In this document: positions 34,687 to 43,322 of the stretch, one piece after another | Numbering within the stretch: the stretch's first letter is position 1 | Layout: each line of letters opens with the position of its first letter | Assembly: GCA_019359435.1 (NCBI GenBank) | Contig: JAHHHI010000079.1 | Location: 1 to 64,000, forward strand | Origin: Kaiparowitsia implicata GSE-PSE-MK54-09C | GTDB taxonomy: Bacteria > Cyanobacteriota > Cyanobacteriia > Elainellales > Elainellaceae | Length of the DNA: 64,000 nucleotides | Reading direction: 5' to 3' | The notes under the pieces: model-generated | The model's input: the letters and a program-made list of their open reading frames with translations, nothing else | The model's database searches: none | Told to the model about the DNA's origin: nothing | Made by a program: the position numbers and the translations under genes

Positions 34687-36146
34687 GCGGCCCGCTCCTG
34701 TTGGGGAAGATCTAGGGGAATTACCAGGGTGAAGGTGGAGCCTACCCCCGGCTGGCTGACTAGCTCAATGCTGCCAGAGTGGCTGTCGGCAATGGTTTTG
34801 ACAATGGCCAGCCCTAGCCCCGCCCCCTCGGACTGACGGTAGGTGTTGGCGGCGCGGGCAAAACGATCAAAAATGCGGGTTTGGTCGGCGAGGGCAATGC
34901 CCTCCCCCGTGTCGCGCACCCAAAACCGCACCTGGCTGCCCAGGGTGGCCGACCCCAGCTCGATGGTGTCGGCGGGCTGGGTGTGCTGGGCCGCGTTTTT
35001 AGCCAGGTTGACCAGGGCCCCGGTTAGGCGCTGGCGATCGCCCACCAGCACCCCCCGCCCCAGGCTGCCCAAGCGCCACTGGCGATCGGCCAGCACCGAC
35101 ACCTTGGCGAAAATTTCTTCGGTAAAGGCCGCGACCGGGATGGTTTCGAGCTGCAAAAAGTTGGGCTGGTCGGCCTGGGCCAGCAGCAGCAGGTCGTTGG
35201 TAAAGCGGCTCATGCGCTCAATTTCATCCATCACCAGCGAGAGGGTAGCGGCCCGATCGGCTGGGTCGTCGCCCATGACTTCGAGATGACCCTGAATAAT
35301 GGTGAGGGGGGTAAACAGCTCGTGGCCCGCGTCGTTGATAAAGTTGCGCTGGCTCTCAAAGGCGCTCTGTACCCGGTTCATCATGGCGTTGAAGGTGGCG
35401 GCCAGCTCCGACAGTTCCCCCGAACCGGCCACCTCTAGGCGGCGCGACAGATCGGCTTCGTTGATGGAGCGAGCCGTAACCGCCAGCTGCTGCACTGGCT
35501 TGAGCAACTGCTGGCTAGCCAACCAGGCCAGCAAAAACGAGAGCAGCACCACCCCGATGGCCACCTTGGTAAACACGTAGACGCTGGCCAAGGCTTCAGT
35601 CCGCTCTCCGGCAGAGAGGTGGGCCGCGACAAAGACCCCTCGGGGAATATCGTTGGTTTCAAGCACATAGGTTTTATAGAGCACGCTGCCGACCTTGGGG
35701 TTGGCAACGGTGACTTTACCATCGGTGGTGTCAGTCAGCGTTGCCCACTGCTGCCCTAGCTCAGACGCTGGACGAATCACCTCTGGTAGCGCACCAGGGT
35801 TAGCGCGAAAAAACTTGCCGTTTAAGAAGACCAGGTGGTAGTTGTCATCTTGGGGAATTGTCTCTGAGAGAAAAGTTTCGACAAAGGCTTCTAACTCTAC
35901 ATCGCTCTCAGGGGTAACGGCATCCCAGGCTTGGTAGGTGTCCTCAAATTTGTCTAGCTCTTCTTCAAGATCGGCCTGTACCCGCTGGTCTACCTGCAAA
36001 AATAGCAGGGCGCGAAAGATCGGCACGGCTACCCCCACCGCCGCCAGCATAGTAAGAGCGTAGAGCAGCAAAATGCGGGTGCGCGTTTCGCCTAGCAGGC
36101 GCTGCCAGGCGCCTTTGAGGGGTATAGACGGGTATACGGTGGACAT
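34683..36146 (-). CDS. Sensor histidine kinase (HAMP, HisKA, HATPase)
   Basis: The 487-residue kinase has membrane helices at about 25-50 and 192-212 flanking an extracytoplasmic sensor of about 140 residues, then HAMP (to about 262). The phospho-accepting His275 is in NDAGHELFTPLTII, and the catalytic domain has the N box NLAKNAAQHT, G1 box VRDTGEGIA and G2 box EGAGLGLAIVKTIA. The sensor has no recognised ligand fold but contains an acidic stretch (EEELDKFEDTYQ). ATG at 36146 is favoured over a TTG six codons upstream. It forms an operon with the response regulator and diverges from the glycan cluster. Confidence 0.92.
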   Translation of the reverse strand: MSTVYPSIPLKGAWQRLLGETRTRILLLYALTMLAAVGVAVPIFRALLFLQVDQRVQADLEEELDKFEDTYQAWDAVTPESDVELEAFVETFLSETIPQDDNYHLVFLNGKFFRANPGALPEVIRPASELGQQWATLTDTTDGKVTVANPKVGSVLYKTYVLETNDIPRGVFVAAHLSAGERTEALASVYVFTKVAIGVVLLSFLLAWLASQQLLKPVQQLAVTARSINEADLSRRLEVAGSGELSELAATFNAMMNRVQSAFESQRNFINDAGHELFTPLTIIQGHLEVMGDDPADRAATLSLVMDEIERMSRFTNDLLLLAQADQPNFLQLETIPVAAFTEEIFAKVSVLADRQWRLGSLGRGVLVGDRQRLTGALVNLAKNAAQHTQPADTIELGSATLGSQVRFWVRDTGEGIALADQTRIFDRFARAANTYRQSEGAGLGLAIVKTIADSHSGSIELVSQPGVGSTFTLVIPLDLPQQERAA

Positions 36147-36748
36147 AAAAACAGGACTTTTCAAGACCTTATTTCTGTTAGGAGAGAATGAAGCAACAAC
36201 CTAATTTTATGAGCAGATTTTATGGCTACAAATAAATCTATCGCTGGCTTAGTTAGGCCAGTTTGCAGAATGGACTTAATTCCAGTTTGCAGAATGGACT
36301 TAATTGGAAATAATATTGGTCACGCTACAGGTGGTGCCAAAGCTAGGATAATTATCTTGACAGGTTCTACCTATAGCGTGGCCTCTTGTAACCGACAAAG
36401 TCTAGTGATTACGATCGGCCGAATCAGTCGGCCGACTGATTGATAATCTGTAATGGCGTAATTCAAGATTAAAAGTGTCAGGTGTGGCAGCCCTATCTAG
36501 GACAAGCACGTATCTATTGTGGTTTATCCTAAATTTTTAGTCGAGAAGATCAGACTGTGGACACGTACGCAATTGGCCCATGGCTACCAGGGCAACTTTG
36601 GTCAGTTAAGAAGGCTCTCATGTGAATCCCATGATTCCTCATTAAGTGGTTCTCATAAACGCTTCATGCAGGCCTTACAAAAACCAGAGAGAGTGGTGTT
36701 AATGGAACGCACACCATTGACGGCATTCCTTATCTGGAGAACTCCATC
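36147..36748. promoter_or_regulatory. Divergent control region between kinase and glycan cluster
   Basis: This 602-bp region holds the promoters of the two-component operon (minus) and the glycan cluster (plus). It contains a 24-bp tandem repeat (36260-36307) and a palindromic stretch CGATCGGCCGAATCAGTCGG followed by CCGACTGATTG at about 36413-36443. Short frames in it have no support. Promoter elements cannot be placed with confidence. Confidence 0.5.
36260..36307. repeat. 24-bp tandem direct repeat
   Basis: AGTTTGCAGAATGGACTTAA followed by TTCC is repeated immediately as the same 20-mer followed by TTGG. Two adjacent near-identical 24-bp units in a divergent promoter region could be tandem binding sites for a dimeric OmpR-type regulator, or simple slippage. 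Confidence 0.75.
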
Positions 36749-37987
36749 ATGCGTGTATTGGTCTATTCCCACGATGCCTTTGGGCTGGGCAACATTCGCC
36801 GCATGGTGGCGATTTGTGACTATCTGCTGAAGGCGCTGCCGGGTCTGTCGATTTTGGTGGTGTCGGGCTCTCCGGCACTGCACCAGCTGCGGCTGCCTGC
36901 CGGACTCGACTACGTCAAGCTGCCCTGCCTAGGGCGCGATGAAGTAGGCAACTTGGGCGTGCGGTTTTTGAATACTGAGGTGGCAGAGACGGTGCAGCTG
37001 CGATCGCAGCTAATCCGCACCGTGGCTGCCCACTTCCAGCCCGATGCGGTGCTAGTCGATAAGAAACCCGACGGCTTGAAAAGCGAACTCCAGGCCACCC
37101 TAGACGACCTCCAGCGCTACCGCCCTGACACCCGCAAAATCCTGCTGCTGCGCGACATTCTCGACAGCCCAGAGGCTACCGTAGCCCAGTGGCAACACCA
37201 CAACTACTACACCACCGCCGAAACCCACTACGACCAGGTATGGGTCGTCGGCAGTCCCGACATCTTTGATGCGCCGACGGCCTACCAGTTTCCGCCCGCG
37301 CTGCGGGCCAAGACTCGCTTTACCGGCTACGTGCGCCGGGGCTGCGGCCAGCGCAGTGCCTTAGAGGTGCGCCAGACTCTGGGGCTGAGCGCCACTGACC
37401 CGCTGGTGCTGGTCACCCCCGGCGGCGGCGGCGACGGCGACCACCTGCTGACCACCTATCTGCAAACCCTAGCTCTGCTGCCCCCCGACGCCAAGCCCAC
37501 TAGCCTTGTAATTGGCGGCCCAGAGCTGCCCGCCGACAAAAAGCCCGCCCTGATGGCGCAGATAGAGGCCAATCCGCACACCCACTGGCTCGACTACACC
37601 GACGACCTGGCCAGCTATATGGTGGCCGCCGATGCGGTGGTGTCGATGGGAGGCTACAACACCGTGTGCGAAATTTTGTCGCTGGGCAAGCGGGCGATCG
37701 TGGTGCCCCGCACCGAACCCGTGCAGGAGCAGTGGATACGGGCAGAACGCATGGCTGAGATGGGCCTGTTTCAAGCAATTCACCCCGGCCAGCTGACCCC
37801 CGAGGGGTTGAGGCAGGCGCTGCTGTCTCAGCTCGCCGCCACTACCCGACCGCCCTCGACTCAGCTCGACATGGACGCTCTGCCCCGCATTACCAACCTG
37901 CTGCTGGGGCTGCTGCGCCCTGAGCCCAGCTGTTTTGAGCTACCGATTCGCTCCCGTTCGTTTCCTAACGTTGAGGTCGCCGTCTGA
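36749..37987 (+). CDS. MurG-like glycosyltransferase 1 (COG4671 type)
   Basis: The 412-residue GT-B protein opens MRVLVYSHDAFGLGNIRRMV, the HxxGxGNxRR-type signature of predicted transferases related to MurG/GT28. The C-terminal donor domain starts near 218 (LVLVTPGGGGDGDHLLTTYL), and the nucleotide-binding VSMGGYNTVCEILSLGKRAI is near 295-315. It is the first gene of a 14-kb co-directional cluster and is preceded by GGAG. The stop overlaps the next ATG by one base (TGATG). Substrate unknown. The N-terminus is the most divergent of the three tandem relatives (SHDAFG versus CQHILG and SQHLAG). Confidence 0.88.
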   Translation: MRVLVYSHDAFGLGNIRRMVAICDYLLKALPGLSILVVSGSPALHQLRLPAGLDYVKLPCLGRDEVGNLGVRFLNTEVAETVQLRSQLIRTVAAHFQPDAVLVDKKPDGLKSELQATLDDLQRYRPDTRKILLLRDILDSPEATVAQWQHHNYYTTAETHYDQVWVVGSPDIFDAPTAYQFPPALRAKTRFTGYVRRGCGQRSALEVRQTLGLSATDPLVLVTPGGGGDGDHLLTTYLQTLALLPPDAKPTSLVIGGPELPADKKPALMAQIEANPHTHWLDYTDDLASYMVAADAVVSMGGYNTVCEILSLGKRAIVVPRTEPVQEQWIRAERMAEMGLFQAIHPGQLTPEGLRQALLSQLAATTRPPSTQLDMDALPRITNLLLGLLRPEPSCFELPIRSRSFPNVEVAV

Positions 37988-39162
37988 TGAAAAAGCAAAA
38001 GCTGCTGTTTTATTGCCAACACATTTTGGGCATTGGCCACCTGATTCGCAGTATGGAAATTGTGCGCGGACTGCTGGCCGACTTTGAGATTTGCTTCGTT
38101 AATGGCGGGCGGGTAGTGGAAGATTTCCCCATTCCGGCGGAAGTGCAGGTGGTGAATTTACCAGCGATCGCCACCGATACTGAATTTCAAGCCCTGCGGG
38201 CGATCGACCCTGACCAAGATTTAGAAGCTGTCTTCGTCACCCGCACATCCATGTTGCTGGATTTAGTTGATCGCTTTCAGCCTGATCTGCTGGTGATTGA
38301 GCTGTTTCCCTTTGGGCGGCGGCGGTTTTCGACTGAGCTAATTCCCTGTATTGAAAAGGTTAAAGCTAGCGGCGCAAAGGTGGTGTGCAGCCTGCGCGAT
38401 ATTGTAGTCACCAAGCAAGACCAGGCCCGCCACGAAGCCAAAATCTGCCGCCTGATGAACCAGTATTTTGACCTGCTGCTGATCCACGGCGACCCCAGCT
38501 TTCAGCCGCTGGAGCTGAGCTTTTCGCGGGTGCGAGACCTGCAATGCCCGGTGGCCTACACCGGCTACGTGGTGCAAGAGACGGCGGTCGGTGGCGAGAC
38601 CCCGCTGGTTGACCCAGACCGGCCTCTAATTTTGACCAGCGTGGGCGGCGGGCGCTTTGGCCACGAGCTGCTGTTTAGCGTGGTCGAGGCGGCGCATTAT
38701 CTGGCGCATCTGCCCCACCAGATGCTGGTCTTCACCGGGCCGTTTTGCCCGCCCGAGGTGTTTGCCGAGCTAGAGGCCAGCGCGGCCCAGCGCCCCAATG
38801 TGCTGCTCCAGCGCTACACGCCCAACCTGCTGGCCTACATGCACCAGGCCGATCTGTCGATCAGCATGGCGGGCTACAACACCACCATGAATGTGCTGAC
38901 CAGCGGCGTGCGGGCCATGGTGCTGCCCTTCACCGGCAACGACGACCAAGAGCAAACCCTGCGGGCTAAGCGGCTGGAGGAGTTGGGCATAGTGCGGGTG
39001 ATTCGCCCCGACGATTTGCGCCCCGAGCAACTGGCCCAGGGGGTGATGACCTGTTTGCAGCAGGGGCCTGGGGGGCGATCGTTCGATTTTGGCGGAGTGG
39101 AGAAGACCGCTGGTTATTTAAGGGATTTGGCCTACGAAAGCGTTGGCACGCCCGTCGCGTGA
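37987..39162 (+). CDS. MurG-like glycosyltransferase 2 (COG4671 type)
   Basis: The 391-residue paralogue begins MKKQKLLFYCQHILGIGHLI, has a sugar-nucleotide domain with LTSVGGGRFGHELLFSVVE and the donor site ADLSISMAGYNTTMNVLTSG. It is translationally coupled to transferase 1. It is closer to transferase 3 than to 1, sharing the GIGHLxRSxEIVR opening and the QEQTLRAKRLEELGI-type segment. Tandem duplication and divergence fit sequential sugar additions by related enzymes; this is inference. Confidence 0.88.
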   Translation: MKKQKLLFYCQHILGIGHLIRSMEIVRGLLADFEICFVNGGRVVEDFPIPAEVQVVNLPAIATDTEFQALRAIDPDQDLEAVFVTRTSMLLDLVDRFQPDLLVIELFPFGRRRFSTELIPCIEKVKASGAKVVCSLRDIVVTKQDQARHEAKICRLMNQYFDLLLIHGDPSFQPLELSFSRVRDLQCPVAYTGYVVQETAVGGETPLVDPDRPLILTSVGGGRFGHELLFSVVEAAHYLAHLPHQMLVFTGPFCPPEVFAELEASAAQRPNVLLQRYTPNLLAYMHQADLSISMAGYNTTMNVLTSGVRAMVLPFTGNDDQEQTLRAKRLEELGIVRVIRPDDLRPEQLAQGVMTCLQQGPGGRSFDFGGVEKTAGYLRDLAYESVGTPVA

Positions 39163-39183
39163 GTTGTGCTCTGGATGAGACCC

Positions 39184-39282
39184 GATCCCCCCAGATTCTC
39201 GCAATCAAAAACTCATCCATTACCCCCCTTTTTAAGGGGGGCAGGGGGGATCTTCTAAAGCATCTGATCCAGTGAAATTTCC
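39184..39282. repeat. Hairpin repeat, copy 1
   Basis: GATCCCCCCAG...CATTACCCCCCTTTTTAAGGGGGGCAGGGGGGATC... contains a C-run/G-run palindrome. A second copy with the same order of blocks is at 45236-45331. It lies in the 160-bp gap before transferase 3. Confidence 0.7.
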
Positions 39283-39322
39283 ACGACCGAGAGATCTCCG
39301 GCGACGTTACCAAGAGGACTCG

Positions 39323-40612
39323 ATGAAAAAAATCATGTTCTATAGCCAGCACCTGGCAGGTATTGGCCACCTGGTGCGCAGTACCGAAATTGTGCGCTGT
39401 TTGGCCCAGCAGTTTGAGGTTTATTTCGTCCACGGTGGGCAGGCGGTGCCGGGGTTTCAGCTGCCCACTGGGGTCAGCGAAGTGCGTCTGCCGGGGCTGT
39501 ATATGGAAGGGCCAGTGCTGAAAGTGGTGGACGATTCGCAAGCGTTGGAGAAGGTGCAGGAACAGCGTCAGGCGCTGCTGTTGGCCGCCTTTGAGAGCAT
39601 TCGCCCCGACTGCCTAATTACCGAGGGATTTCCGTTTAGCAAGCACACGTTGCGGTTTGAGCTGATTCCATTGCTGAAACACATTGAGGCCTCTGGCTAC
39701 CCGACAAAGGTGGTGTGCTGCCTGCGCGACATCATTATGACCCAGGCCATGACCGACAGCGTGCGAGCCAAAAAACAGGCCCGCACCTGCAAATGGATCA
39801 ACCGCTACTACGACCTGATTTTGTACCATTCAGACGTCCAGTTACAGCGGCTAGAGGAAAATTTTTCAAGCCTAGACGAGCTGAATCCTGAGGTGTTTTA
39901 TACGGGCTATGTGACTCAGTCCGAACCTGCCTCTGGGGAGCTAAGCGATGAGGATCGCCATTATTTGGGCCAGCCAGGGCCGAGCATTGTGGTGAGTGTG
40001 GGTGGCGGGCGGCATGGGTATGGGCTGCTGAAGGCGATCGCCGCCCTGGCCCCCGCCCTAGGGCAAAAAATCCCCCACAAAATCTACGCCTTCGCTGGCC
40101 CCTACCTGCCCGAGGCCGATCTGTTAATGCTTCAGGAACTGGCGGCGCATAGCCCAAATTTAGTCATTCGTCGCTTTACGTCCCGACTGATGGACTACCT
40201 GAAACAGGCCGATCTGTCGATTAGCCTAGGGGGCTACAACACGACGATGAATGTGCTGAAGACGGGGGTGCGATCGCTGATCTATCCCTCGCCTTCAGAG
40301 GATCAGTCGGGGGAGCAAACCCTACGCGCCCGCAAGCTCGAAAGCCTCGGCATTTTGACCGTGCTTACCGAGGCCGACTTAGCGGCTGAGCCACTGGCTC
40401 AGCACATTTCAAACGCGCTGAAAAAGTCCTACCAAGCTCACACATTTAATCTAAACGGTGCTCAGATGGTGGCGCTGAAATTGCAGCAGTTTCTCGGTGG
40501 CGAGGCAGAATTAGCTGCGGCTGCGAAGAAATTTACGACGCCAGAGGAACGTTTTTCATCTTCAGTTCATTCCCCAGATGGCCTGCCTGCGGTAGGAGCA
40601 TTGCAGCGCTAA
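39323..40612 (+). CDS. MurG-like glycosyltransferase 3 (COG4671 type)
   Basis: The 429-residue third tandem paralogue begins MKKIMFYSQHLAGIGHLVRS. Its donor domain contains SIVVSVGGGRHGYGLLKAIA and SISLGGYNTTMNVLKTGVRS. It is longer than its neighbours at the C-terminus because of a low-complexity tail (about 405-429). AGAGGA precedes the ATG at 39323; the frame extends to 39272 without family similarity. Preference for this start also follows the shared N-terminus with transferase 2. Confidence 0.88.
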   Translation: MKKIMFYSQHLAGIGHLVRSTEIVRCLAQQFEVYFVHGGQAVPGFQLPTGVSEVRLPGLYMEGPVLKVVDDSQALEKVQEQRQALLLAAFESIRPDCLITEGFPFSKHTLRFELIPLLKHIEASGYPTKVVCCLRDIIMTQAMTDSVRAKKQARTCKWINRYYDLILYHSDVQLQRLEENFSSLDELNPEVFYTGYVTQSEPASGELSDEDRHYLGQPGPSIVVSVGGGRHGYGLLKAIAALAPALGQKIPHKIYAFAGPYLPEADLLMLQELAAHSPNLVIRRFTSRLMDYLKQADLSISLGGYNTTMNVLKTGVRSLIYPSPSEDQSGEQTLRARKLESLGILTVLTEADLAAEPLAQHISNALKKSYQAHTFNLNGAQMVALKLQQFLGGEAELAAAAKKFTTPEERFSSSVHSPDGLPAVGALQR

Positions 40613-40640
40613 TACCCCTGATGAACTGGTCTTTCAATCC

Positions 40641-40675
40641 ACGGTTGGGTGGTGGGCGGTGCCCACCCTACGGGT
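40641..40675. repeat. Short palindromic repeat GGTGGGC-GTGCCCACC, copy 1
   Basis: The palindrome GGTGGGCGGTGCCCACCCTA lies in the gap before the first GT2 gene. Nearly the same sequence (GGTGGGCAGTGCCCACCCTA) is at 46582-46601, before the first aldo/keto reductase. Confidence 0.7.
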
Positions 40676-40708
40676 AAGTCTTTTGATAGCTCAAATGGAG
40701 ATAAAGCG

Positions 40709-41875
40709 ATGATATTTGACTCGAATGTAAATTCTAAAACGATGCCAAAGGTCACAATTGTAGTTGGCCCCAGGGAGCGGTTTAGCCACACCCAGGCATC
40801 CCTAGAAAGCGTCTACCGCAATACCCGCTATCCCTTTGATCTGGTGTATGTGGATGTCTGCACGCCGCCCGTAATCCAGGCCTATCTAAAGGCCCAGGCC
40901 CAGGAAAAGGGGTTCCAAATTATTCGCACTGACTACTACATCTCGCCCAACCAGGCGAGAAATGTGGGCCTGCGTCAGGTGTTGAAAGCCTCTCAGGCAC
41001 AGTATGTGGTTTTTCTCGAAAACGACGTGGTGGTCGAACCCGGCTGGCTGACGCAGTTGGTCAAGTGCGCCGAAGAGACCGGGGCCGAGGTGGTTGGCCC
41101 GCTGACCTGCCTGGGCAAGCCCGAGCACGGGATCATTCACAACGCGGGGGGGGCCACCTACATTCTCAACGATGTCAAACCCGATGGTCGCGTCAAGCGG
41201 CGGCTGCGGCAGGACACCTACCTGACGGGGCAGGCGATCGCCCAGGTGCAAGACCAAATGCACCGAGTGCAGTGCGGCTTTGTGGAGTTTCACTGCGTCA
41301 TGGCCCGCACTGACCTGTTTGCCAAAATTGGCCTGCTGGACGAGGGCATGCTGGCCACCCGAGAGCACATTGACTTTTGCCTGTCGGTGACCGAAGCCGG
41401 GGGCAAGATTTACTGCGATCGCGAGGCGATGGTTACGACCGACACCGTGGGCATTGCCAAAAATAAAACAGGGCTGGTTGAGCTGCTGGGGGCAACCCGT
41501 CTGCCCGACTTCAGGTGGTACGACCTGCCCTACTTTATGGTGCGCTGGAGTAATGCTTGGGACAGGGCCAGCCTCGACCACCTGCGCCAGAAGTGGAACC
41601 TGGCTGAAGACTCCTACTTTAGAAAGCGCTACGCCGGTATTGGCAACCGCAGGCGCGAACTGCTGGTGCAACCCCTGGTGCAGCGGCTGACCCTAGGCCG
41701 GGGCAATGCCTGGTTAGAGCAGGTGTTAAACGCGGCTGAGCAGCGGCTAAATAATTTCTTTTATCAGCGCCACCTCAAGCACAAGGCCCAGGTGTTGGCA
41801 AAGCAGCCAGCTTTGGCCACCGAGCCCAGTGGCCCCACCACGGCGGCGGCGGTCGATGACAAAATTGCGGCCTAA
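40709..41875 (+). CDS. GT2-family glycosyltransferase (first of two)
   Basis: The 388-residue GT-A protein starts VTIVVGPRERFSHTQASLES after a short leader and has YVVFLENDVVVEPGWLTQLV, where the metal-binding DxD reads END, near residue 105. An AGGATY-type site follows (IHNAGGATYI). The C-terminal 110 residues are Trp/Arg-rich (DFRWYDLPYFMVRWSNAWDR) and are shared with the second GT2 protein at 45381. GGAG lies before the ATG at 40709. Donor and acceptor unknown; not membrane-anchored. Predicted to extend the glycan made by the MurG-like enzymes. Confidence 0.88.
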   Translation: MIFDSNVNSKTMPKVTIVVGPRERFSHTQASLESVYRNTRYPFDLVYVDVCTPPVIQAYLKAQAQEKGFQIIRTDYYISPNQARNVGLRQVLKASQAQYVVFLENDVVVEPGWLTQLVKCAEETGAEVVGPLTCLGKPEHGIIHNAGGATYILNDVKPDGRVKRRLRQDTYLTGQAIAQVQDQMHRVQCGFVEFHCVMARTDLFAKIGLLDEGMLATREHIDFCLSVTEAGGKIYCDREAMVTTDTVGIAKNKTGLVELLGATRLPDFRWYDLPYFMVRWSNAWDRASLDHLRQKWNLAEDSYFRKRYAGIGNRRRELLVQPLVQRLTLGRGNAWLEQVLNAAEQRLNNFFYQRHLKHKAQVLAKQPALATEPSGPTTAAAVDDKIAA

Positions 41876-41982
41876 ATGAATCAGATCCCAGGGTTTTTAG
41901 GTCAATGCCACCGATCTTGGTCTATGCCCTAAGAGAACCCTGGGATCTGCGCAAAAAAGTTTTCACAGTTGAGGATGAACCA

Positions 41983-43191
41983 ATGACGCTACGCATTTGC
42001 ATGACCACGCTGGAATTCCCCCCCGATGTGGGTGGGGTGGGGGAGTCGGTACACCGCATTTCTCAGATGTTGATCGGACTGGGTTTTGAGGTACACGTTG
42101 CTGTGTTTCGCGCGGTGTTTCGCGATGAAAAGGCTGACGCTGAGGCGGGCATTTTTCGGCGATCGCACTGTCAAACCACCATGGTGGATGGAGTGACGGT
42201 GCATCGGCTAAAAGCAGCGGTGCGATCGCCCATGGCCAAAGAGCAAGACTACCTCTGCGACCTCTACGACCAGCTCGCCGCTCTCCACGCCCAGTACCGC
42301 TTTGACCTGCTCCACGCCTTTTTCATCAACGAAATGGGCTTTTTGACCACGCTGCTAGCCCAGGAGAAAGACCTGCCTGTAATCAACAGCATTCGCGGGG
42401 CCGACCTGCAAAAGCACCTGTTTAGCCCCCAGCAGCTCAGCCAGATTAGCTGGACGCTGGCCAACTCCGACTGGGTCACCTTTGTCAGCCAAGACCTGAT
42501 GCACCGGGCCAGGGTGCTGGTGCCCTCCATCAGCACAAAATCCTCCGCGTTTTGGAACTCCATTGCCCCTATCGACTTTGAGACACTGCCCCAGCCAGCC
42601 CTGGTGGAGCAGTTGCAGGGTACGGTGATTGGCTCGTCGGGCAACTTCCGGGATAAGAAGGGACTGGAATACCTGCTAGACGCATGCAAAATTCTCAAAG
42701 CCCAGGCTGACATTACCCTGCTGCTGGTGGGCGACGTTGTGGACAAGGAGCGAACCTACTGGGAGCAGGAGCTAACTGCCAGCGGCCTGGGCGATCGCCT
42801 AGTGATCACCGGCAAGGTCAGCCGGGTTGAGGCTCTGGCCTACCTGCCCCATATGGACATTTTCGCCATCCCCTCCATCCATGACGGCTGCCCCAATACC
42901 CTGCTGGAGGCGATGCTGGCGGCTCGAGCCATTGTGGGTACTCCGGTGGATGCGATCGGCGAAATTCTCACCCACGAAGCAGATGCCCTGGTGGTGCCTC
43001 CGGCCTCCGGTGAAGCCCTGGCGGCGGCCCTGGGCCGCCTGATTGACCAGCCCGATCTGCGGCAGCGGCTGGGTCTGGCGGCGCGGCAAAGGGTGCTGCG
43101 CGATCTCGCCCCTGGTGTGGAACAGCAAAACTGGCAGAAGGTCTATCAGATGGTGCTGTCGCGTTCTCAACTGGCGGCGGTGGGGAGTTAG
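41983..43191 (+). CDS. GT4-family glycosyltransferase
   Basis: The 402-residue GT-B enzyme opens with RICMTTLEFPPDVGGVGESV, the glycine-rich acceptor-side loop of GT4 enzymes. The donor domain from about residue 215 has GSSGNFRDKKGLEYLLDACK and ends with the E-x7-E segment IPSIHDGCPNTLLEAMLAAR, where the first Glu is replaced by Asp/Gly (HDGCPN), as in several GT4 branches. GAGGA precedes the ATG at 41983. An alternative start at 41905 adds 26 unlike residues. Confidence 0.88.
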   Translation: MTLRICMTTLEFPPDVGGVGESVHRISQMLIGLGFEVHVAVFRAVFRDEKADAEAGIFRRSHCQTTMVDGVTVHRLKAAVRSPMAKEQDYLCDLYDQLAALHAQYRFDLLHAFFINEMGFLTTLLAQEKDLPVINSIRGADLQKHLFSPQQLSQISWTLANSDWVTFVSQDLMHRARVLVPSISTKSSAFWNSIAPIDFETLPQPALVEQLQGTVIGSSGNFRDKKGLEYLLDACKILKAQADITLLLVGDVVDKERTYWEQELTASGLGDRLVITGKVSRVEALAYLPHMDIFAIPSIHDGCPNTLLEAMLAARAIVGTPVDAIGEILTHEADALVVPPASGEALAAALGRLIDQPDLRQRLGLAARQRVLRDLAPGVEQQNWQKVYQMVLSRSQLAAVGS

Positions 43192-43200
43192 GAGCAGGGG

Positions 43201-43285
43201 TGCACGGTTAAACGGTTCACGGTGTACGGTGCACGGCTCGAACCGCAAACCGTAGACCGCAAACCGCAGACCGCAGACCCTTTCC
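43201..43285. repeat. Heptanucleotide short tandem repeats
   Basis: Units of ACGGTTC/ACGGTGT/ACGGTGC are followed on the other side of a centre near 43236 by ACCGCAA, ACCGTAG, ACCGCAA and ACCGCAG units. This is a short tandemly repeated repetitive (STRR) tract of the cyanobacterial 7-bp type, with the two halves complementary enough to fold. It fills the gap between GT4 and the ABC exporter. Confidence 0.8.
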
Positions 43286-43322
43286 CCCCGTAGACCCAGA
43301 TTCCCGTTGAGGATTTCCCCCC

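Noticed and set aside
36222-36443. 73-codon frame in the kinase/cluster gap
   Set aside because: It consists largely of translation through the 24-bp tandem repeat (VCRMDLIPVCRMDLI).
36519-36830. 103-codon frame overlapping the first MurG-like gene
   Set aside because: Different frame over a well-supported start with GGAG; no family resemblance.
43201-43285. CRISPR array in the GT4/ABC gap
   Set aside because: The 7-bp units are directly adjacent with no unique spacers, so this is an STRR tract.
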